From Macrophomina tecta (lineage: Eukaryota; Ascomycota; Dothideomycetes; Botryosphaeriales; Botryosphaeriaceae), in contig JAKSGN010000005.1 in NCBI GenBank assembly GCA_024180945.1, forward strand, positions 124,001-188,000: DNA of 64,000 nt, read 5' to 3'. A program made the translations under genes and the position numbers. The notes under the pieces were generated by a model that worked only from the letters and a program-made list of their open reading frames with translations, was not told the DNA's origin and searched no databases. This document shows, piece after piece, positions 1 through 10,924 of this stretch (positions within the stretch are counted from its first letter, which is position 1; each line of letters opens with the position of its first letter).

Positions 1-369
1 GAGCGCAGCGTCGCGGTGCTCCAATGCGGTCGCTGCGTAGTCGTCGCTGCCCAGGGTCTTGCGGAAGGTCTCGATGTTCGTGTATTTGACTAGTGCGACC
101 GCGTCCCAGTCTTCACTCTGCTCGCCGACGATCTTTGAGGCGGGCAAGCCCAGGTACACCAACTCAAAGCCGCCGGCCTCGGTCGCGAGCCTCCTAAACT
201 CCTTGATGTATCTCACAACCCAGGCCTCTCGGCCGCTGCAGGGAGGGTGCGCGCTTCCTTCCGGATATTGGGCTTGGTCGTGGAATCACAGAAGGTTGGT
301 CATGAGGACAGGCGTATCTTGGGGGAAATCGCTGGGGATATTGTCGAGCAGGTTCCTGGCCTTGTCCAT
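1..369 (-). pseudogene. DUF1330-like (dimeric alpha/beta barrel) protein, broken and cut by window edge
   Basis: On the minus strand an ATG at 369 opens a frame that reads through DTPVLMTNLL, hits a TGA at 288-286, then continues without stops to the window edge. The downstream frame contains YPEGS, CSGREAW and a final HRDAAL-type segment. The order NLL-x-F, YPEGS, SG-EA, V-Y is what I know from the DUF1330 / EthD-like small-barrel family, where NLLRF or NLLKF is usual; the stop sits exactly at that R/K codon. No plausible intron removes the stop. It could be an inactivated gene or a sequencing error. The 3' end lies outside the window. Function in this family is mostly unknown. Confidence 0.55.
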
Positions 370-1129
370 TTTGATGCCGTCGATAAAAGAGCGATGCGGG
401 TGTCGTAGGCGAATACGGTGGTAATGATCTGGCCGAGGAGTGAACACTGTCCATCTCAAAGAAAAAGCCCCAGATATATAAACAAGTCTAATGCTCAACT
501 GCAAGTGGACATAGTAAACATATCGATACCAACGCAAATAGTAATCATGACGGCCGCCACAAGCGGTTACATTTTACACCGTCGGTCTAATAACTCGCCG
601 ATTTCGTTCCTCTGCACAGTAGAGACGCAATGCGACTGGGCAGAGGCACCTGATGGATTAATAACCCAATGCATGAAGAGCTGATCACTGCGGAATAGTT
701 TACTATACTGACCTCGCTAGAGGTTTAGTGCGGCATGGTCTATTTAGCCGCTAAAGAGGTTAGAGTTAGCCATAGCTACTACCAAGTTTTGTCTCGGACT
801 TTTCAACCCCTGCCCTTAATCTATGAATACGTCTTGGATATAGCTAGTTGTGTTGGCCGTGATTAGTGATAGACTAAAGCTTGATGGGGGTGGTTAGTCA
901 ACAAGCTGGGAGCTCCTCCTGGCAGTCGTTGCGTCGGCTGACAGGAGGCCAGTGCGCCAGCCATGCTGCCGTTGGCTCCATGAGAAACTCAGGGCAAAAG
1001 GATACTTTGACTGGATCACTGGCGTCGTCGTATTACTCAGAGACAAGAGGCGAAAGGCGAGAGCCGGGGAGCTGGAAAAGAAAAAATAAGGAAGACTTAA
1101 ATATAAAGGCGGCATATTCTATTACTGTC
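370..1129. other. Gene-free stretch, partly TA-rich
   Basis: No convincing coding region. 690-870 is rich in TAG/CTA trinucleotides, resembling the RIP-like sequence in the outer LTR element near 26.3 kb and 34.3-35.4 kb, so it may be an old repeat remnant. No LTR or inverted repeat was recognised. Confidence 0.4.
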
Positions 1130-2059
1130 TTAAAAGAGCACGGGAACACCGCTGGGACTGGCGCTGAGCATCGCGGCGATCAATGACTGCGCAGTGGCTG
1201 CTCCGATCTCAGTCTTTCCCGGCGTCCAGCCCAGCTCCACCGGCAAGCGCTCGTTTCCTACACCGAACCTGTGAGCGATCTGGGGAAGGTGCGGCAAAGG
1301 ACGAGACTCACTGAAGAAATACTCAAAGAACTTCCTGTTTGCGCCCGGATTCTCCACGCTGCCCCACACGAGCATCATCATCGCGCTTTCTCCCACCATG
1401 ATCGTGAGGCTGGACTGCGTGATGGTGAACTCCGGGTTGATCTTGCTCATTTCGTACGCGTGCCGGGCGCGCGCATCAGCGGTCGCGTTCACGCCCAGAA
1501 CAGTCGCGTCGCCGAAGTAGCTGAGGAAGTCGGCGAAGGTGGCAGGGTCGAACTTGTTGGAGCTGTCGAAGTGCATGTCCCGTCGCGACAGGCTGCCGTC
1601 GTGTTCGAGCACATTGTGCTTGTGGAGCATGTCCAAGTCGAACCACTGGAATCGCTTTTAGTTGAGCATCTCGTCATCCCGGGCAGTATATGTCTCGTAC
1701 GTTCGCGTTGGGAGTCGGGTTTGTTCGCAGGCCACCGTTGAAGAAGGTGGTGGCCAGGGCTGGGGCGATGTTCATGGCGCTCCCGAGCGCGTCGATGGCC
1801 TTGTCGAGCGTGATGTTCCGACCATCGTGGGGAAGGAACTCATGGTTGGCCAGTGTGTTGAGCACAGGACACGGCGCGCGGACTAGAAGATGTTCAGTAT
1901 ACATATTGGTGTCGCAGTAGAAGGCACCGCACCGTCACCCTCCCCCGGCGGGCTCCAAGTGAAGTGGTTCGGCTTCAGTTTGCTCTCATCGCGCGCAAGG
2001 TGGGAAAAGCCGAGCGCAACTGGCAGAAGGCCAATGCTGAATGCAATAGGAAAACGCAT
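1130..2059 (-). CDS. Secreted heme-thiolate peroxidase (chloroperoxidase/unspecific peroxygenase family)
   Basis: Three exons (2059-1933, 1882-1701, 1645-1130) joined by 50- and 55-nt GT-AG introns give 274 residues. Residues 1-22 are a signal peptide with a hydrophobic core (FSIGLLPVALGF). APCPVLNTLANH holds the PCP motif whose Cys47 is the axial heme thiolate. EHDGS at 117-121 is the Glu-His-Asp...Ser set that forms the acid-base catalyst and metal site of the family. The length fits the short fungal class. Known members use hydrogen peroxide to halogenate or oxygenate small molecules outside the cell; the substrate here is unknown. The start was chosen because it is the ATG that puts a signal peptide in frame. 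It lies beside NRPS, ABC and UstYa-like sequences, so a tailoring role is possible but inferred. Confidence 0.85.
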
Positions 2060-2804
2060 TGGGAACCGCAGTGCGCGTCTTGTTCAAACGAAGGTATCAA
2101 ATTGAGAAAACCAAGAGGTGGTTGCAGATGAGTTCATTCGACAACCGGCATGCGTCTTCAATAAAAGGAGGAAACATTCCTCGGCACTCCGGCCTTCTTC
2201 TTCGTGCATAGTTGCCGCTCAGACTTCATGGTAGCTCGTTTTGCGGAGCGGTTCCAGAAATGGTCTGTAATTGCGGGCATATCATTCGACGGCGCGTTCT
2301 ACTGTACGGCCGGAAAGGCCGCCCAGACTATGCGCCATCCAAGACATTTCGGCTAGCGGCGCGGCGTAGCTCGTATTGCTATAAGCACACTCTTGATTGG
2401 CGAGTTCTTAAAGCTTTGACGTCGTTCTCGCGCCAAGGTTCGGCATGTGCACGTAGTACGTTTCCACTACCACCGAACAATTCATCCATCGCCGGGGAAC
2501 CGTAGCACCTGCTCGCGAACTACGTTTGTGCTATCTTCCGCCTTCTCCAATACGTCCACGCCTCCTTCATTCTTCGTATACATCCGCCGCGAACCGTGGC
2601 CCGTCAAGCACTTGTCGCTACCCCTCGTGAAGAAAGCCGCGATCAATGAGCACAGGCCCATCCAGTCGCTCGCGCCCTTGCTCACCGCTTGAAGAAGAGC
2701 CGCGTCGTCCATGCGAGGCATGAGGGCGAGAGCGGTGTCACGTCTGGCGGCAACCGTGGCGATACCATCGGCTATGGCATGATGAGTTTACCTCGGCGGC
2801 GAGG
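2060..2804. other. No confident gene
   Basis: Several short overlapping ORFs on both strands (for example 2482-2721 minus) carry no motif I recognise and do not splice into a longer frame. Contains the promoter of the peroxidase gene read to the left. Confidence 0.4.
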
Positions 2805-3205
2805 GTGCGCGGGACCACTCAGACTTCAGCTTCTGGGGAGCCTGCTGGTGAGGATAGCGGAGGAAAGACAGGCGAAAATGGAGCATCTGGCCTGGTCAAT
2901 TCCCCAGATCCCGTACACGGCAAGATCTGGAACAAGCCACTCGGCCCTGAACTCTCGCTCGTGGCGGAGGCCGTCCGCAAAGCTGAGGGCATGGCAAAGA
3001 CTGCCACAGTACAGGGACCCGAGAAGGTGCAGATCGTCGAATTCGCACATCGTGTGACAGAGCAGGCTGACGTAGCCAACTTCATCGCCGGCTTGAATGG
3101 CGGGCTGGGCACTCGAGTTGGTCCTAGAGGCAGATTACTCAGTGACGGCCAAAAACAACGGATTGCACTGGCGACAGTGTTGGTATGCGAGGGAAGCATG
3201 AAGAC
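2805..3205 (+). pseudogene. ABC transporter nucleotide-binding domain relic
   Basis: The open frame includes ANFIAGLNGGLGTRVGPRG followed by RLLSDGQKQRIALA. This is the segment running into the ABC signature (LSGGQ) of multidrug-type exporters, here with LSDGQ, a substitution at the second position of the signature. Neither the Walker A/Q-loop side nor the Walker B/H-loop side is recognisable, and the upstream 80 codons do not look like an ABC domain. I infer a leftover fragment of an exporter gene beside the NRPS relic rather than a working transporter. Confidence 0.5.
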
Positions 3206-3224
3206 AGTGGTAACAGCATTCCTT

Positions 3225-5328
3225 CTTTCAGAGAGACGGACGCCGCCAGAGAAGCATTACATTTCAACTTGTATCCACTGCTGCTGGTATGCTTCTAGTA
3301 CGAGCATGGCTTCCTTCTTATGGCCAGCTTTGGTTCACGCCTTGTTGGCGTTCATCAAATGGAAAGAATACTGCTGCAGGTGTAGTCAGCTGTGCAGCAG
3401 CTGGCCCAAGAAGGCCCAGCCCAACTTGGTGATGTTAGCACTCTCACGGAAGAAGACCGTGAGTAAATCTGGCAACGGAACCCTACTCCACCGGCCGGCA
3501 CTGGTCAGGCTAAGCCGCGTCTGGCGGCAAGTCGTGCCGTGGCCGGAGGCAGGTACCCACCGGTAGTTATCCCTTGGGTTGATCCCTCAAACGTGGGCCG
3601 TCTGATGCCGATTGGTGCTGTCAGCGAGCTTGCGGTCGGAGGAGCTCTGGCATATGTGGATCCTGCATGGCTTTTCACCGGCAGTCATAGCGTGCCCGGC
3701 CGCCCGGTTCAAGTCCATAAGACCGGAGATCTGATCAAATACGCGGCTGATAGCACAGTAGTATTCGTTGCAAGAAAGGAGTCCTGGATCAAGCTTCAAG
3801 GCCGCTCCGTGGACCTCGCCAATGTGGAACGTCCGCTGATGGATGCAATTGAGGAACGTGCAAAAGTTACAACTCACATTATCGGACCGGCTGAATATAC
3901 CGGTGGTCCTCAAGAAACAACTCTCATCGCATTTTTGGAGGTGAGACAGCCGGAGAGCTTTCCACAGAGCTCATTGAGCTGGACCTAGGGGAAGATCCTC
4001 TGCCCAAAAGTATGCGTAACACACTCTCATCCAAGTCTGCAGAGCGCTTGATTAGCCTGGATAAAGCGCTATCCGGCGTTCTCCCGCCGCACATAATACC
4101 AGGAGCTTACTTTCCCCTCCAAAAAATCCCGGTAGTCGGTGGAGAAATTGACGGGACGAAACTGGAGGTCACAGTCCCGCCTCCTTCACTGCTGTCAGCA
4201 GCTGATCAACTGTCATGAGCTCCTCCGGACATGGTTTGTGCAAAATGGGGATCAGTACTTGCAGGTCATTTTGGAAGGTTTGGCTGCTTCTGTTTCCTGC
4301 TACTGATTGAACGGAGAGGACATTGAGAGGTTTTGTTGAAGCAGTTTGCGCTGCCGATATTGAGGCCGGCATTTCCTTGGGCGCACCGTTCCTCAAACTT
4401 CTGTGGATCCAGGGCCTTCAGAGTGAGTAAGAACTGCCTCGCCATTCGGCTCTCCCGCGCCCAATATGATGGTGTTTCCCTACCAGAGCTCTTGCGTCAA
4501 TTGTTGGTTCTTTACACCGGTGGTCCCACCTAGGTCACTCCACGATTCTCGTACTACATCCATCACGTCGTGCGGGAAATAAGCGTGACAATTACCAGCA
4601 TTGGAAAAAGCCCCTGCAAGGCTCCGCTCTCACCGTTGTGGACTGGGCGCTCTTCTCCCTAAAGGATGTCAAATCTAGCTTCATACAAAGAGAAGTAGAT
4701 GTCACCAATCACCCCTCCCACACAACCCTCGCTACCCTGCTCACTGCTGCGTGGGCGTTCGTGTTTGCCACAGAAAAACCCCATCTGAGATGTGACTTTT
4801 GGGAGTGTAGGCACAGGAAAGGGAGTCGAAATTCCCACTGCGGACCGCATCATGGGTCCATGCTGTCAGTACCTTCCAGTCGGTGTGGCTTTCGGACCAA
4901 ACTGGACGGTCTCAGATCCTCTGTCTGGCATACAGGAACTGCGGGCCAACAGCACCCGCTTCGAGCCCGTGGGTTCCAAGGAGCTGAGAGAAAACTGTAC
5001 GGAGTGGGGCGATCAAGAGTTCTACGACCCCATTGAGCATCGCCAAGACGTTGATGACTTTGATGAAATGTCCTTCGCTGGCGGAATGGCGAGCATAGAT
5101 GTTGTGAGTCCACATGAGGAACCAGCCAGATTGTTGCAAGCTGTGAGTTTTCAGCCGAACGGCAGGTTTTGGTATGGGATCCAGTCAAGCGAGAAGGTAC
5201 CGGAGCAGACTCAGAAGCTACTCGGAGAGGTTTGTGAGACGGTCAGAAATTTCTTGATAACTCCGAGGCACCGCTATTTTGAGATGGTGCTAATGGGTAT
5301 ATTACATATTCTGTCCTTTCTTGATTAA
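3225..5328 (+). pseudogene. Nonribosomal peptide synthetase relic (partial C, truncated A, C)
   Basis: Three pieces of an NRPS lie in order but in shifting frames. First, at about 3250-3450 the end of a condensation domain plus linker (HQMERILLQ, then LTEEDRE, a TAA stop, then IWQRN), with at least two in-frame stops. Second, at 3530-4190 the late part of an adenylation domain (LMPIGAVSELAVGG, KTGDLIKY, FVARKESWIKLQGR), with frame breaks and without the ATP-binding and substrate-selecting core. Third, at 4330-5320 a condensation-like domain with LSRAQYDGVSLPELL in place of HHxxxDG and later GPCCQYLPVGV and ENCTEW segments, again in more than one frame. No thiolation domain with a clear carrier serine is seen. 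The locus is dead as an enzyme; the ancestral product is unknown. Confidence 0.7.
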
Positions 5329-5759
5329 TTTCACGTGTACCCTTGCATTTTGCGCCGCAAGATCTGACCAGGTATTGCGCACTGAGAGGTCAAAGAGGGT
5401 CTATGGCGAAAGATGGTTTTTGAGATATATGTTACCTTTCCTTGCGGTATATCAGGTATGCTGAAATTTCGGGACTGGTTCAGAGCCAAAGCTTAACAAT
5501 TCGCACAACTCTGGAACTTATATTCATAACTTCGGTGCATTTGGTACGCGTCCGTTTCTGAGACATGTTTCGAGGAATGGTGCCAGACCATCCCATTCTC
5601 CAATCACGCAGAGCGCAGGGAAAGGCCCGTACAAGGTTCAGCAACAGTGTATGGGTTCTAACGCATAAAAGAACATCCCAACTGGCTATGATCTGTCGGA
5701 CACCCTCCATGGTATTTCTCCCACAATAAGTGCAGCAACTCTGCTTCCCCACCATTACG
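5329..5759. other. Intergenic
   Basis: AT-richer sequence between the NRPS relic and the stop codon of the UstYa-like gene; probably its 3' region. A minus ORF at 5480-5788 overlaps the gene end and has no recognisable motif. Confidence 0.4.
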
Positions 5760-6664
5760 TCAATTCCAGGTACTATTATACAAAACAACTTGCCTCTCCT
5801 GCCATTTCATCAACGCATCCCAGTCCATGCATGAGTGAACGACTCCCCAGCTCAGGCCATCTTTCCAGTATTCTTCTGGACTACCGGGAGGGGAATCGGT
5901 TTCGAAGACCATGTAATCACCACAAGTGATGCTCAGCCGCAGGTACTCGAAGCAGTGCTCGAGGTGGGTGATCCAATCACTGTCGATCGGAGTGCCGCTC
6001 AGCGGATTGGTCTCAGGCTCGTAGACGAGTGAGTTGTAACGCTTTCGGATCATGTTGACGCAGTGCAACTGGTGCAGATTGTTGAGGACGAAAAAATTGT
6101 TGATATTGTCCAGCGCCGCAGCAGATGCAGGTGGCTCGGTGAAGATGAAGAATGGCGCATGTATACCAGGATCCTTGAGCCCATAGCTCTCTGGATCTGG
6201 TAGATAGATAGAATCTTGTCCTGCATTTGCGGTCAGCTGCGTCTTGATATATGCAGTACGTATTCACTGCAAGGAAGCATACCTTCAGTGAGTTTCGCCC
6301 AGTTCTTGTTGACCTCATGCCCGGGTCCCATGTACTGTGGGTTGGGACTGAACGGGACATCATGGCGCGAGGTGAATATCTCGAGCGGAATCGGTGTGTT
6401 TGGGTTGATGCCAAAGCTTGCCAAAGACGTCTCGCTGAAACCTTTGCACCAATAGCCGATCAGGAGTCCAGCGCAGATGTTGAACAACGCAAAAGAAGTG
6501 TAGAAGAACGTGTTATGTGCCCTTCCACGACTGCCGGCCCGGAAGCGCACTTCTTGTGCTGATTGCTCTTCTGCCAACAGCTTCTCCTCTTGCTGCTCAT
6601 CGCCGTATCTCTGCTTTGCTCCAAACAGCTTGGTGAACTGCATCCTGAGAGGCAAAAGCAGCAA
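5760..6664 (-). CDS. UstYa-like (DUF3328) oxidase, membrane-anchored
   Basis: Two exons (6664-6283 and 6220-5760) flank a 62-nt GTATGC...TGCAG intron; 280 residues, or 273 if the ATG at 6643 (MQFTKLFG) is used. A single transmembrane segment (TFFYTSFALFNICAGLLIGY) follows a charged cytosolic head. The two diagnostic HxxHC motifs are present: HQLHCVNMIRK and HLEHCFEYLR, followed by ITCGD and WGVVHSCMDWDALMKW. In this family the HxxHC motifs are needed for oxidative tailoring or cyclisation of peptide metabolites, as first shown for ustiloxin. Both motifs are intact although the neighbouring NRPS is broken. Whether it acts on a ribosomal peptide precursor is unknown; none was recognised nearby. 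Confidence 0.85.
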
Positions 6665-6873
6665 AACTGGTCAGGACAGTCAGGGACTCGGGAGAATGGG
6701 ATGGAAAGCTCTGGAGGGGGTTTGACCGGACAAGTCATCGAAGCCTCTTGCAATGCAACGCCCTGATGCACCGACTGTCACTATCAGAGGAACCCCGCCA
6801 GTGCTGTACTACCCCTCATGCGCCTGACTTTGCCCTTAGCGCTTACCTTGGAGCTCAGACGAAATGTCGGTGA

Positions 6874-6894
6874 CAGGGTGGCAATCAATTCAAT
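6874..6894 (+). repeat. hAT left terminal inverted repeat
   Basis: Begins CAGGGTGGCAATC and matches the complement of 9712-9732 without mismatch over about 21 bases. Confidence 0.85.
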
Positions 6895-7143
6895 AATATT
6901 GACGGTCAATCAATATTGACCAATGTCTTGGCAATCAATCAATCAACTGAGGTCTGTCATTTTCGTCAATCAATCAATTGCTCCGGGCCAGTTGATTGAC
7001 GATATTGATTGACGGCTTACCTTGTATAGAAAGCAGCTTTGATGATCATCTCGCTCTTGTGGCGCTCAAGCCACGTCAGGCTAGCCTTTTATCTGATACA
7101 CTCTTGGCACACAACGTGTCGGGCACATTCTCTTGGCAGCTAG

Positions 7144-7150
7144 TATATAA
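7144..7150 (+). promoter_or_regulatory. TATA box of the hAT transposase gene
   Basis: TATATAA about 100 bases before the transposase ATG, inside the element. Confidence 0.5.
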
Positions 7151-7249
7151 ACGCTCTCTCAGAATGGCTAGAAGGGACAGCTGAATCTGCTCTTTCAGAT
7201 CCGTTCTACATTTTCTCAGCAGCTCAGCAGCAACTCTCCCACTATCAAG

Positions 7250-9495
7250 ATGGACTCTAGCAACGATCAACACTCTGTTTTAAGCCTCTCTAGCGCGCCC
7301 ACTAGCCTCTTTTCCTCTCAACAGGACTCAGATCCTGCGCAACCCACCAATCTTGCCGTTGATGGCCGAGGACCTGTACGCGAAGGGTGGGAGTACTTCC
7401 CATGGCAGAAATTCCGTGGATATCATGTCACAGAGTCAAAGCAGCGCAGCGGGTGGACTTGGGAGCACGCATATGACATTGAGGACGTAGAAGGGCGTAC
7501 CCGCTGGGTCTGTATGTACTGCGTGCACAAGAAAGCCCACAAACCAGCTAGCTTCGCTGCTGCTGGCACTGATAATCAGGCAAGGCACCTGGTGACTGAG
7601 CACAAGGTTGAGGATCCTACAGGGAAGCGTCACGTCAAACGGGCCAAGATTTCAGTTGCTCAGCGGCTTGGACTGGATACGAATAGGCCTTCAGAGCAGG
7701 CTATTGTCAATCGCCTTGTCACATCATTCAATCCGGCGTACTTCCAGCAACTACTCACTGATTGGGTCTCATCCGATAACATTCCTTTCCGCAAGCTTGA
7801 AAGCGAGAGATTCAGGCGCGTTCTTAGCTATTTGAATCCTGCAGTAACGTCTACTGGCAGCCTTCCAACACACTCTACTGTTCGTAAATGGCTACTTGAT
7901 GAATTCAACCGCCATAAAGGGATCGTTGCTGAGCTTCTTCAGAGCTCACCTGGCCTTATACACCTTGCCTTTGACGGCTGGACGTCGTGTAATCACCTCT
8001 CTCTACTCGGTATTAACGTCTTCTTCCTTACGTTCTCTGGCACGCTTCGCAAGTTCCTTATTGGCCTCCCACACGCCGAAGGACGGCATACTGGTGACAG
8101 CCTTGCGGAAGAGGTAGCCCAGATAATTATGGAATGGGGCATTGGAGGGCAACTTGGCTACTTTGTCACGGATAACGCGTCAAACAACGACACGTGCATG
8201 GACGCGCTAGCTGAAGAGTTTGGCTTCAATCACAAGCACCGCCGCTTGCGCTGCATTGGCCATATCATAAACCTGGTAGTCCGCCAGATCCTCTTTGGCA
8301 AGGAAGCTGACGCGTTCGAGAACGACTGCGCTCAGCCAAAGGAGCTACTCGCTGAGCTCCTACTCTGGCGCAAGAAGGGCCCTATCGGCAAGCTTCACAA
8401 TATCGTCCACTGGATTCAGCGCTCAAACCTTGTCTATCAGAGACTGCACCAACTTCAGCGGAACGAGCAAGCGTTGACTGGCGAAAACGGCCCTACCTAC
8501 GAGGTTATAGAAGATAATGCGACACGATGGAACTCTACCTCCGCCATGATTGAGCGCGCAATCAAGCTACAGTCAGTCATTGACGCCCTCGTCCTCCACG
8601 AAGTTCAAGAATGGGATAAATACGTCAAGCCTCGCACTGCTAGTAGGACTCAGCCAATGCCAGCTAAGACAAAGAACAAGCCGGCAATCGTGGATGATTA
8701 TCTAACCTCAGATGATTGGGCAACTCTTGCTGAATATCACTCCATCTTGAAGCCTTTTCATGAAGTCACAATCAGGCTACAAGCCAACCCAACTAGTGGT
8801 AGGTTTGGCGGCTTATGGGAAGTCCTTCCATGCATGGAGTACCTGTTGAACAAGCTGGAGGAGGTCAAGATCCGCACAGATCAGTATCCTGACTCTCACT
8901 TCAAGGTGAACATCAATTTGGGGTGGGCTAAGCTAGATGAGTACTATCAGCTCCTTGATGATACTCCAGCTTACGTCGCAGCTTGCGCCCTTCACCCTGC
9001 CTACCGCTGGGAGTGGATTGAGGATCAGTGGGCATTCAAGAAGAGCTGGATCAAGAAGGCAAAGGCAGCTGTTCTAAAGCTCTGGAAGGATGAGTATCAG
9101 TCAATTGCTATTGCTGAGGACCCACAGCTACCGCAGAAGCGTAAACGCGAACATCTCAGCGAATTTGACAGCTGGCTTGCTGCCTCCAGGAGGACCAAGC
9201 ATCTAGATCTGACCGAGGATGAGTACACCTACTGGCAGCTCGATACCTCTCCTACAGATGACGCAGTCACCAATCCAGTTGATTACTGGATACTACGCCG
9301 CCAGCAATACCCCGCCTATCACGTATGGCTCTGGACCTCTTTTCTATACCGGCAATGTCGGCAGAGGTGGAGAGGATATTCAGTTTGGCAGGACAAATGG
9401 TGACGCCATTGCGCAATAGGCTGGAGGCCAATACTATAGCAGTTGGGCAGATACTACGCTCATGGAACGCAGAAGGCATCATTGAAAGAAGTTGA
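7250..9495 (+). pseudogene. hAT transposase with a frameshift near the C-terminus
   Basis: The frame is open for 717 codons to 9403. Near the N-terminus a BED-type zinc finger is visible (CMYC ... HLVTEH, spacing C-x2-C ... H-x4-H). The middle holds the RNase H-like catalytic core (HLAFDGWTS, VTDNASNND, RCIGHIINLV). At the C4 run 9310-9313 the reading frame shifts by one: the hAT dimerisation segment (SRMALDLFSIPAMSAEVER, then SLAGQMVTPLRNRL) continues in the next frame to a TGA at 9493-9495. One missing C explains it. The product as written loses the dimerisation region, so the copy is probably inactive unless this is a sequencing error. Confidence 0.85.
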
Positions 9496-9711
9496 GGACT
9501 CTATACACGCGGGAGTAGCTATAGCTAGCAAGAGTTAGCTAGATTGTATGGCTATCAATCTCAACACTATGCCAAGCATCACGAGATTTTGCTACGTGAA
9601 CCGTGTGTCAATCAATTCAATTCAATCAATATCAACACCTTATTGATCAATCAATTTGACCTTATTGGAAAATCCTATCAATCAATCAATCTGGACCCGA
9701 TATTGACGTTG

Positions 9712-9732
9712 ATTGAATTGATTGCCACCCTG
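9712..9732 (-). repeat. hAT right terminal inverted repeat
   Basis: Ends GATTGCCACCCTG, the complement of the left end. Confidence 0.85.
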
Positions 9733-9974
9733 TTAGCGAGCGCGCGTGGCACTACCAACGTAACTGGCCTTGTGACTGATGCCACCCGCTGGCGATAGCA
9801 AGAGCCCCAAATGATCCCCATTACCAATATCTGCCGTGCAAAGAGCCAGTTATCAATGCCGCTCCAGATGTGCTTGACATTCAGAGACGGGCTCCTCAAT
9901 CATCTACCAGAATCCCTTTTGAGGACGCTCAGCACGCTCTCGACCCGCTTCGTGACTCAAACCATTCCCGCGTT

Positions 9975-10924
9975 TCATCGAGGCTTGCTGTACCAAATGA
10001 CTTTCTTGAGTTCGAGAAGAATTGACTCGGCTCTCGGATGCGTGCTCCTCCCTCGGCCTGTCCATTCCAGGGAGGACTGGAGGTGCAGAAGGTCTACTCC
10101 AGCCGTCATGTTGCCCTTCTCACGCGCTACTGCCTCTAGCCAGTGATGTGCCTCCGCGTAGATGTGCTTGGCTGCCTTGCTGTCCTTGTAACTCGGCGAG
10201 AGGAAGTAGCCGTGGAGGGAAAGGCCCTTCAGGTTCTTCACGTCGACAAGCGAGTTCAAGGCCGGGAACAGGTAGCCCGCGACGGACCGATGCGTTGTGC
10301 TATAAACACCCAGATCGATATACTCGATCCACGTCTTTGTAGTTGACGAGAGGCCGGAGAGGAAGTGGTACATGGCGATCGGATTGTCGAATGAGAAGAC
10401 GTTTTTGTAGAGGTAGGGGCCGGCTTCAGCGAACGTAGCTTTGTTGAGAAGGAGAAATGTGGTGTTTAGAGCATTTTTGAATCGTCCCGACTTGCAGAGG
10501 AGGCGCCTGTTAGCACCAGGTACGATTCGATGGTACAGGCAAATCGTCCCAACCGGCTTCAGCGCAAGTTCGTAGATCATGTTGCGAATCTCTCCTGGCA
10601 GCTCGAGAAATTTGAAGATCTGCCGTTCTCTGGCTCGTTTAGATTTAGCAGGGAAGGTCTTGCTCTTCTTTTTCTTTTTCTTCTTCTTCTTCTTCTTCAG
10701 CGCCTACGACACGGTCAGCTTTCTCGTACTGGTACAATTCATGGTCTGCAATTGGCCTAGGGCAACAGAGCGCTTGCCTTTCCGTGGTGAAGCTGGAACT
10801 CTTCGTCCGCGTCATCTTCGTCGGCATGCTCAGCAACACCGTCCAAGTCTTCATGGTCCGACTGCTCGTACGAGACCCAGGGCCGTTTGCGGATGCGGTT
10901 GCTGACTCGGCGTCGCTCGGCCAT
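9975..10924 (-). CDS. Hypothetical protein, tandem LPGE-RN family copy A
   Basis: Two exons (10924-10778 and 10703-9975) give 291 residues. The joining intron (74 nt) starts with GC rather than GT (AAG|GCAAGC ... GCTGAC ... GTAG); a GT donor that keeps the frame is not available because of an in-frame TAG. Exon 1 is acidic (EQSDHEDLDGV, EDDADEE). Exon 2 opens with about ten lysines coded by an AAG/AAA repeat, then LELPGEIRNMIYELAL, an F-box-like helical opening seen in many fungal lineage-specific proteins, and LLNKATFAEAGPYLY. Exon 2 is exactly as long (729 nt) as that of copy C. Function unknown; an F-box-like protein-binding role is only a guess. Confidence 0.7.

Larger units (their letters stand above)
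6874..9732 (+). mobile_element. hAT-superfamily DNA transposon
   Basis: Bounded by terminal inverted repeats that match for about 21 bases, beginning CAGGGTGGCAATCAATTCAA at the left and its complement at the right. Inside each end are clusters of TCAATCAATC-type subterminal repeats in both orientations, typical binding sites for hAT transposases. One transposase gene fills the centre, preceded by a TATATAA at 7144-7150. The flanks (GTCGGTGA left, TTAGCGAG right) do not show the expected 8-bp target duplication, so the insertion is old, one flank was altered, or the borders are off by a few bases. Confidence 0.85.

Noticed and set aside
6895..7010. TCAATCAATC repeats considered as a CRISPR-like or satellite array
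   Set aside because: The copies are irregular in spacing and occur in both orientations inside both transposon ends; they are hAT subterminal repeats.
6866..9740. 8-bp target duplication for the hAT element
   Set aside because: GTCGGTGA and TTAGCGAG do not match, even when the borders are shifted by a few bases.
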